Assembly (NCBI GenBank): GCA_017469785.1
Contig: JAFUFU010000039.1
Location: 1-56,806 of the forward strand
DNA from: Treponema sp.
Lineage (GTDB): Bacteria > Spirochaetota > Spirochaetia > Treponematales > Treponemataceae
DNA length: 56,806 nucleotides
Reading direction: 5' to 3'
The translations under genes and the position numbers were made by a program. Below the pieces are notes generated by a model, which worked only from the letters and a program-made list of their open reading frames with translations, did no database searches and was not told the DNA's origin. Below, one piece after another: positions 51,862-56,806 of this stretch. Every line of letters begins with the position of its first letter. Within the stretch, counting starts at the first letter, position 1.

Positions 51862-52908
51862 GTGAAAAAGTATCTACTCACATTTTTTAGTGTTGCTGCA
51901 ATTGCCTTGTATGTTTCGTGTGGCTCAACGCCTACAACTGAACCTGCTTCTGAGGCCAAAAATCAGGTAACTGAAGAGCCTGCTGCCGTAGAGGAACCGG
52001 CGCCTGAGGTTCAGAAAGAACCTGCCCCGTCTGAGGATTTCTCGGCGGCAAATAATGCCCTCATGTCTCAGGTCGATTCAGCCCGCCAGAAGGCTGTTGA
52101 TGCTGGTGCCGAAAAATATTTTCCTGATGTGCTTGCCGCAACGGACTCATACTACAAAGAACTCAAATCAAAAATTGATGCCAATCCTTCAGCGGATTAT
52201 TCTGCAGAGCTCAAAGATGTCATAGAGCGCTACAATGCTCTTGCCACCGCTTCGCTCGCAAAAGAAATGCAGGAAAAAGCGAAGGAACTTGGTTTGTCAG
52301 ACGCGGACGCAGAAAACGCCCTGAAAGAATTTGAAAATTCCGGCAACGGCGCTGATATGCAGGCGAATGCGAACAAGGCGCTCAGCGCATATTCTGCGCT
52401 GCTTCTCCAGCATTTGGGTGCGATGGCCAAAACAGAGCGAAATGCAGCCCTTGAGGCCAAGAAAAAGGCTGACAGCGTAAAAGCTGGCGTTGCAAAAAAA
52501 GCTGAGTACACGGCGGCGTCAAATACATTCAAAAAAGCTGACTCTGCGCTTGTCACCAAAAATCTTGAGGGCGCATACAAAGGTTATCGCGAGGCTAAAA
52601 ATACATTCAACAGCCTTTATGAGTCTATTGCCGAAAAACGTGCTGCCGCTCAGGCTGCAATCGAGCGCGCAAAACAACGTGTCGCAGAGGCTGAGTCGTA
52701 TACAATCGAGGCTGATTCAATTGCGCCGCTTCAGGGTGAAGTTGCCGGAATCGAAAAAGAGGATGCGGTCCTTCTCGAAGAGGATTCTTTTGCGAATCCT
52801 GATGACGCAATCATTGATGTCGAAGATAGCGCTGAGGCAAAAACTGCCGCTACAATCAACAACGCTGTGGACGCCGCCGCTAATGTACTTGAAGGAGCTG
52901 TCAAATGA
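51862..52908 (+). CDS. treponemal TmpA-like membrane lipoprotein
   Basis: A 348-residue lipoprotein: signal ending IALYVSC (Cys near residue 20), a Pro/Glu-rich linker, then an Ala/Lys/Glu-rich helical body with repeated ADSALVTKNLEGAYKGYREAKNTF-type helices. The layout resembles T. pallidum membrane protein A, and the second gene of the pair also fits that operon; homology is inferred from composition, not alignment. It starts with GTG, supported by GGGAGGA. Its end overlaps the next gene by 4 bases. Probably anchored in the inner membrane with a periplasmic body. Confidence 0.65.
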   Translation: MKKYLLTFFSVAAIALYVSCGSTPTTEPASEAKNQVTEEPAAVEEPAPEVQKEPAPSEDFSAANNALMSQVDSARQKAVDAGAEKYFPDVLAATDSYYKELKSKIDANPSADYSAELKDVIERYNALATASLAKEMQEKAKELGLSDADAENALKEFENSGNGADMQANANKALSAYSALLLQHLGAMAKTERNAALEAKKKADSVKAGVAKKAEYTAASNTFKKADSALVTKNLEGAYKGYREAKNTFNSLYESIAEKRAAAQAAIERAKQRVAEAESYTIEADSIAPLQGEVAGIEKEDAVLLEEDSFANPDDAIIDVEDSAEAKTAATINNAVDAAANVLEGAVK

Positions 52909-53600
52909 AAAAACTTGTAACCCTTGTCTCTATGCTGTTTGCATATTCTCTGATTTTTGCTGTCAGCTACAAAAACAATACCTACCAGAAACTTGCTGAC
53001 GAATACACCCGCAAGGCCCAGCATGCGCTCGATGCCGGTGAGTATGTTCTCGCCGAAGAGTATGCCGCAAAAGCCGAAGAAAACGCCCGTCTTTCTGAGG
53101 AATTTGTCAAGAGAATGCTTGCCAAATCAGATTGTGACACTATTATGAAGCAGGCGTCTAAAAAACTCGAATACGCAAAGAGCATCAATGCCGAGCGGAA
53201 CTTCCCGATGGCGTATTCTGCCGCCCAGAAAGCATTCGCCAGCGCTCAGAATTCATACGATTCAGAAGATTACGTCTCTGCCACCGCTTTTGCGCGTCAG
53301 GTGCTGGACTCTCTGGCAGACATCAAGGAAATCACACCTCTTCCTGAATATTATGTTGTTCGTCCATGGGCAGAAACAAAGGACTGTTACTGGAATATTT
53401 CAGGACGCTCGTATGTCTATGACAACCCGCTCCTATGGGAAAATTTGTATCAGGCGAACAAGTCGAACATGCCAAAACCAAATGATCCGAACCTCATTCT
53501 TCCGGGCATGAAAATGAAAATCCCAAGCATTACAGGTGAATACCGCGAGGGCGTATACAATCCTTCCAAGAAATACGATCCCTATTCAGCAAACCGATAA
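52905..53600 (+). CDS. exported TmpB-like protein with LysM-like C-terminus
   Basis: A 231-residue exported protein. A signal peptide (MKKLVTLVSMLFAYSLIFAVS) is followed by Ala-rich helical repeats (EYVLAEEYAAKAEENARLSEEF and FPMAYSAAQKAFASAQ). The last 75 residues (YYVVRPWAETKDCYWNISGR, then NPLLWENLYQANKS and LILPGMKMKIP) resemble a LysM domain and may bind peptidoglycan. It is translationally coupled to the lipoprotein upstream through a 4-base overlap (ATGA), so the two probably act together in the periplasm. Confidence 0.65.
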   Translation: MKKLVTLVSMLFAYSLIFAVSYKNNTYQKLADEYTRKAQHALDAGEYVLAEEYAAKAEENARLSEEFVKRMLAKSDCDTIMKQASKKLEYAKSINAERNFPMAYSAAQKAFASAQNSYDSEDYVSATAFARQVLDSLADIKEITPLPEYYVVRPWAETKDCYWNISGRSYVYDNPLLWENLYQANKSNMPKPNDPNLILPGMKMKIPSITGEYREGVYNPSKKYDPYSANR

Positions 53601-53621
53601 TTAAAAACATCTTTGCTTATG

Positions 53622-53646
53622 CGCCACATCCTTGTGGCGTTTTTTT
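53622..53646 (+). terminator. terminator of the TmpA-like operon
   Basis: CGCCAC (53622-53627) pairs with GTGGCG (53634-53639), followed by T to 53646. It overlaps the 3' end of the convergent Nudix gene. Confidence 0.85.
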
Positions 53647-54190
53647 ATCTCTGTTTATAGACAGAGTATTTCATCAATGCCGCCATCATCAGTGCGTGGG
53701 GGTATTCTTCGCTGCCTATTTTTTCATAGACTTCCCCGACGGGAATCTGCATGTATTCTACATATTCGTCTTCGTCCAGATTCTGTTTTCCGCTTTCCGT
53801 AAGATTTTCCGCAGCAAAAAAATGGACGCGATTTTTCATGAGAGCCGGATTCGGGTTTGCACAGCCGAGATAAGTGAGTTTTCCGGCCTTAAAACCTGTT
53901 TCTTCCTCCATTTCCCGGCGGGCTGCGTTTTCTGGTGCTTCGCCAGAGTTTATAACTCCACCCGGGAACTCAATGCTCAGACTGTTGTTTCCGTGCCGCC
54001 ATTGCTTTACCATCAGGAACTTGCCGTTGATTTCCGGAATCACGATTACCCAGTCTGGCGCGTCCATGACCACATAGTGGCCTTCCTTTCCATCCGGTGA
54101 AATTGAAGTCGTCTCATTTACGGTGAACACAACCGTTTTCAGAAGTTCCTTTTGATTTTTGATGGACCATTCTAGCTTTTCGTTTCCCAT
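53645..54190 (-). CDS. Nudix hydrolase, ADP-ribose pyrophosphatase type
   Basis: A 181-residue housecleaning hydrolase. The Nudix box GGVINSGEAPENAARREMEE followed by ETGF lies near residues 76-99 and has all the required glutamates for metal binding. The N-terminal dimerisation strands and the ANPNPALMKNRVHFF segment fit ADP-ribose or nucleotide-sugar pyrophosphatases. ATG 54190 is chosen because GGGAG lies upstream; a frame extension to 54241 lacks support. Confidence 0.87.
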   Translation of the reverse strand: MGNEKLEWSIKNQKELLKTVVFTVNETTSISPDGKEGHYVVMDAPDWVIVIPEINGKFLMVKQWRHGNNSLSIEFPGGVINSGEAPENAARREMEEETGFKAGKLTYLGCANPNPALMKNRVHFFAAENLTESGKQNLDEDEYVEYMQIPVGEVYEKIGSEEYPHALMMAALMKYSVYKQR

Positions 54191-54253
54191 TTTCAGCTCC
54201 CATAAAAATTTAATTTGCTTTTGCCGATACTTATTATACAATAGGTTGATATT

Positions 54254-55075
54254 ATGGCAATTATTACGGTATCAAGACAGCTGGCTTCGGGCGGTGATGA
54301 AGTCAGCAGAAAAATCGCAGAAAGACTGGGGTATAAATTCTTCGGGAAAAAGGAACTTGAGCGGCGCATTGTCGAGCTTGGCTTCCCCGAGACCAAGCTT
54401 GCCCGTTTTGACGAGAAAAAAGTCGGGTTCCTCGCTGGTCTGACCCGCAGTCGGGACGAATATCTTAATTATCTCATGACCGCGATTCTCGAGGCTGCCG
54501 CGGAAAACAATTGCGTCATAGTCGGCCGAGGTTCTTTCATTATTCTGAAGGATTTGGAAAATCACATTTCATGCCGTTTTATCGCCGACGATGCAGTTCG
54601 CATTGAGCGCTTGCAGAATGAAATGTCCTGCAACAAAAAATCCGCCGTAAAGAAAATCAACGAAACAGAATCTATCCAGAAAAATTTCTACAAAAGCTTT
54701 TTTAATTTCGACATTCATGAACCGACGATGTTCGACGTGCTTCTCAATACCACAAAACTTGACGCGGACGCCCTGTCTTCTTCCATCGCCACGCTTTGCC
54801 AGGAGCACGTCACCGAGCAGAAAAACGCCGCCGGACAGCAGAAAATTGACGAGCTTTTGATAGGCCAGCGTATCGTTGACATCTTGATATTCCTTTACAA
54901 CCTTGACATTACATATCTCCGCACGTCAATCAATGGCAACAAGCTCACGCTTCACGGAATCGCCGACAACCAGTCTGTAGTGGACAGCGCCCTAACGATA
55001 GTTGAGGCGGAGCTTCCTTCCTATCAGATCGAGTCAGCAATCAATGTGACACAGGATTTTAAGGCCTACCGATGA
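54254..55075 (+). CDS. cytidylate kinase-like protein
   Basis: A 273-residue protein of the cytidylate-kinase-like family: MAIITVSRQLASGGDEVSRKIAERLGYKFF at the start has a P-loop-like segment in which the usual GxxGxGKS is replaced by SRQLASGGDE, then VGRGSFIIL near residues 92-100 and RIERLQNEM near 116-124. The last 70 residues form a separate BON-like domain (NKLTLHGIADNQSVVDSALTI). The kinase activity is unproven. Its end overlaps the next gene by 4 bases. Confidence 0.8.
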   Translation: MAIITVSRQLASGGDEVSRKIAERLGYKFFGKKELERRIVELGFPETKLARFDEKKVGFLAGLTRSRDEYLNYLMTAILEAAAENNCVIVGRGSFIILKDLENHISCRFIADDAVRIERLQNEMSCNKKSAVKKINETESIQKNFYKSFFNFDIHEPTMFDVLLNTTKLDADALSSSIATLCQEHVTEQKNAAGQQKIDELLIGQRIVDILIFLYNLDITYLRTSINGNKLTLHGIADNQSVVDSALTIVEAELPSYQIESAINVTQDFKAYR

Positions 55076-55857
55076 TTTTAAACGCTGATACCCAGATTTT
55101 ATCCAGCCATCTTTTTTTGTCTCAGGCAGCGCTTGCATCTTGCGTATTCTTTCTCGGGCTTTCCTTCGGTTCTTTTGTCACATTTTTCCTGCCGCAAAAG
55201 AACAAGAAAAGACGTTTTGCAGCATTCTCTTTGATGTGCCTGTTTCTGACTGGGGCGGCCCTTGTGTTCACCTTCTTGATTTTTCTTGAGCACAATCTCT
55301 TTCCGTTTTTTGAAATCCAGAAAAATCTGCATTTAAAAGAAATCCCGGAAAGGTTCTTTTATTCCGTTCTTGCATTCCTTTTCTTTTTGGGGGTGCTCAC
55401 CGTACTTTTTTGGAAAATCCTGCTTCCCGCGACCGTCCTGATTTATGCGGCAATGACGCTTTTTACAAATCACTTGCTGGCAGAGGTGTTCCCGAGCCAA
55501 AAGGAGCGCATTTTTATCCGCATGACAGGAGACGAGGTGCTTGTCGGCCCGGAACATATTCCCCAGAGCCTTTCCGCTTCAGATTCCTCAATGCAAGTCT
55601 CTGTGTATGAGCTTCCCGAATTGCTGCTTCTGCCTGTTAAACGCAACTGGTTTTCTTTTGGCGTTGGCCTGTCTCTTCCAGAAAGGGGAATTCACCAGAA
55701 TCCAGCCGTTGCCGCTTACCTCAGATTCCTTTTGTTCCGTGAGCCCAGAATCCTAAAGATTGACTTTCCGAATGACACCGTGTATCCGAGCCTCTATTCC
55801 CTTTGCTTGAAGTTTCAGGGGGAAGCCGTGGATTATGAGCTGCTTCGTGAACTGTAA
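55072..55857 (+). CDS. membrane protein of unknown function
   Basis: Not recognised. The 261-residue protein has about four hydrophobic segments in its first 140 residues (AALASCVFFLGLSFGSFVTF, FSLMCLFLTGAALVFTFLIF, FFYSVLAFLFFLGVLTVLF, LLPATVLIYAAMTLF), then a soluble C-terminal half (ERIFIRMTGDEVLVGPEHIP). It overlaps the cytidylate-kinase-like gene by 4 bases (ATGA), so they are coupled and may function together at the membrane. Confidence 0.7.
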   Translation: MILNADTQILSSHLFLSQAALASCVFFLGLSFGSFVTFFLPQKNKKRRFAAFSLMCLFLTGAALVFTFLIFLEHNLFPFFEIQKNLHLKEIPERFFYSVLAFLFFLGVLTVLFWKILLPATVLIYAAMTLFTNHLLAEVFPSQKERIFIRMTGDEVLVGPEHIPQSLSASDSSMQVSVYELPELLLLPVKRNWFSFGVGLSLPERGIHQNPAVAAYLRFLLFREPRILKIDFPNDTVYPSLYSLCLKFQGEAVDYELLREL

Positions 55858-55890
55858 GGACAAGAAAATGAAATACACCCTGTTCCATTT

Positions 55891-55919
55891 ACTTTTTCTT
55901 TTGAAAAAACTATACTGAA
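55891..55919 (+). promoter_or_regulatory. pgsA promoter candidate, short or no leader
   Basis: TATACT (around 55911-55916) is followed by seven bases and the ATG at 55924; a weak TTTACT lies 17 bases upstream. There is no ribosome binding site. Confidence 0.4.
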
Positions 55920-55923
55920 AGCA

Positions 55924-56532
55924 ATGAAAATTTCAAATCGATTTACCTTGACGCGTGCTGCTTTTGCACCGATTTTTTACCTGATTTTCAATATACCGAA
56001 TTGGGCACATTCACATATACTCGGAATCATTTCGGCCTGCATCATGATTCCGCTTCTTGCCGTCATAGAACTCACTGACTATTGGGACGGTCATTACGCG
56101 CGAAAATACAACGAAGTCAGCGATTTTGGAAAGCTTTTTGATCCCTTCGCCGACGTCATGCTGAACCTTACCGTCTTTATGTGCGCTGTTTCCGCCGGTT
56201 ATATGCCGATGATTCTTTTTGTCCTCATTCTTTACCGTGAATTCAGCCAGAGTTTCCTCCGCATGATAGCCCTCAAAAAAGGAGTGGCCATCGCAGCCCG
56301 AAAAGGTGGAAAACTCAAAACGGTTTTCTACATAATCTCGGGTTTTTTCTTTCTTACTCTCGAAAGCTACAAGCGGTTTGCTTTTCCCATTCCTGAATTT
56401 ATCGATACAATCATCAAAAATTCGCTCTGTTACGCGACTTTCAGTCTGTTCATAGTGTGCGTGATTTTGAGCTGGCTGTCATTCATTGATTACATAAAAT
56501 CTTTCTATTCCATAATAAAAGAATCAGACTAA
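55924..56532 (+). CDS. pgsA: CDP-alcohol phosphatidyltransferase (phosphatidylglycerophosphate synthase)
   Basis: Transfers a phosphatidyl group from CDP-diacylglycerol to an alcohol, most likely glycerol 3-phosphate, in phospholipid synthesis. The 202-residue membrane protein has about five to six helices and the full CDP-alcohol motif: DYWDGHYARKYNEVSDFGKL near residues 57-76 continuing FDPFADV, with all metal-binding aspartates. Distinction from other CDP-alcohol enzymes rests on length and overall likeness. The start lacks an SD. Confidence 0.88.
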   Translation: MKISNRFTLTRAAFAPIFYLIFNIPNWAHSHILGIISACIMIPLLAVIELTDYWDGHYARKYNEVSDFGKLFDPFADVMLNLTVFMCAVSAGYMPMILFVLILYREFSQSFLRMIALKKGVAIAARKGGKLKTVFYIISGFFFLTLESYKRFAFPIPEFIDTIIKNSLCYATFSLFIVCVILSWLSFIDYIKSFYSIIKESD

Positions 56533-56544
56533 AACTGACGACGG

Positions 56545-56592
56545 GGCTGTCCTTCATGTTGATTATTTTCAACAGGGGGCAGCCTTTTTTTT
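56545..56592 (+). terminator. pgsA terminator
   Basis: GGCTG (56545-56549) pairs with CAGCC (56580-56584), with GTTGA/TCAAC inside the loop, then eight T. A family C repeat follows downstream, as it does after the tRNA-Leu terminator. Confidence 0.75.
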
Positions 56593-56695
56593 AAATTGGC
56601 TCCCGGATAATGCCTGCCCCGATTCCTTTCTACTGGCCTTTGCCGGTCTTGCGGGCCTCCTGATTTTTTTTAATCCGGCGCCAGTATGCCGAGCT

Positions 56696-56775
56696 CCGCC
56701 GTTCCGCGGCTCGGTGCCCTCGGCGGAGGCCCGGGGCCTCCGCTGGCTTCTGCCACCGCTCCATGGCGTGGCGTC
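56696..56775 (+). repeat. family C GC-rich multi-hairpin repeat, copy 2
   Basis: CCGCCGTTCCGCGGCTCGGT, CCCTCGG, the stem CGGAGGCC/GGCCTCCG (56724-56742), CTGGC, GCCACCGCTCCATGGCG and TGGCG. The outer blocks align to 46068-46150, while the central stem is a different sequence that still pairs. GC-rich sequence continues to the window edge; no gene is seen in 56593-56806. Confidence 0.8.
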
Positions 56776-56806
56776 ACCTGCCCGGCGGCTGCGGGCCCGT
56801 CCCGCA

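Overview
The window looks like chromosomal DNA of a treponeme (Spirochaetota), most likely a pectin-degrading gut or oral species. The signs are a PTS phosphorelay reduced to EI, HPr and HPr kinase with no EII transporter visible, an XPB-type DNA repair helicase, an ApbE lipoprotein, a TmpA-like lipoprotein operon, many class III cyclase and GGDEF genes, short lipoprotein signal peptides, and a pectate lyase plus pectin methylesterase. Genus is inferred from protein character; no rRNA is present. About 43 protein genes and one tRNA are supported.

Layout. 1-315: start of a transposase-like gene running off the edge, with a long hairpin. 316-8434: acyl-CoA synthetase, then the leftward block merR-like/rsm22-like, der and ptsI, then a methyltransferase. 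8512-18896 (leftward): a 1524-residue double activase/dehydratase-like iron-sulfur protein, a class III cyclase with a coiled-coil membrane partner, a diguanylate cyclase and lrgAB. 19046-21882: a PurF-like protein with a degenerate glutaminase site and an outer-membrane barrel protein. 21988-32899: hydrolase, ACT protein, then the pectin region (pectate lyase, lipoprotein with a G9 tract, AraC/LacI hybrid regulator, pectin methylesterase) interrupted by aspS. 33010-45782: phosphohexomutase, apbE, GGDEF-EAL, SDF symporter, XPB helicase with its partner, recQ. 45922-51669: tRNA-Leu, comM-like, then hpf-hprK-ptsH-lexA-holA and a PC4/YdbC gene. 51862-56532: TmpA-like lipoprotein pair, Nudix, cytidylate-kinase-like/membrane pair and pgsA.

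Two patterns cut across the genes. (1) Families of GC-rich palindromic repeats and AT-rich short-word tracts lie between genes and, in two cases, inside reading frames (the Rsm22-like methyltransferase and the XPB helicase). Both in-frame copies are read in the same frame and give the related peptides SLPLA...SATPS. Other copies differ by paired base changes that keep their hairpins. (2) Many genes lack a Shine-Dalgarno sequence but have a -35/-10 promoter placed so that transcription should begin at or within a few bases of the start codon (ptsI, hprK, aspS, pgsA, apbE, the SDF symporter and others). This suggests common leaderless mRNAs beside ordinary SD-led genes.

How the genes may work together: HprK, HPr and EI form a sensory relay without sugar transport. 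The pectin genes and the hybrid regulator form a likely carbohydrate regulon. Several cyclic-nucleotide enzymes suggest active second-messenger signalling. All calls come from reading the sequence; no database search was run.
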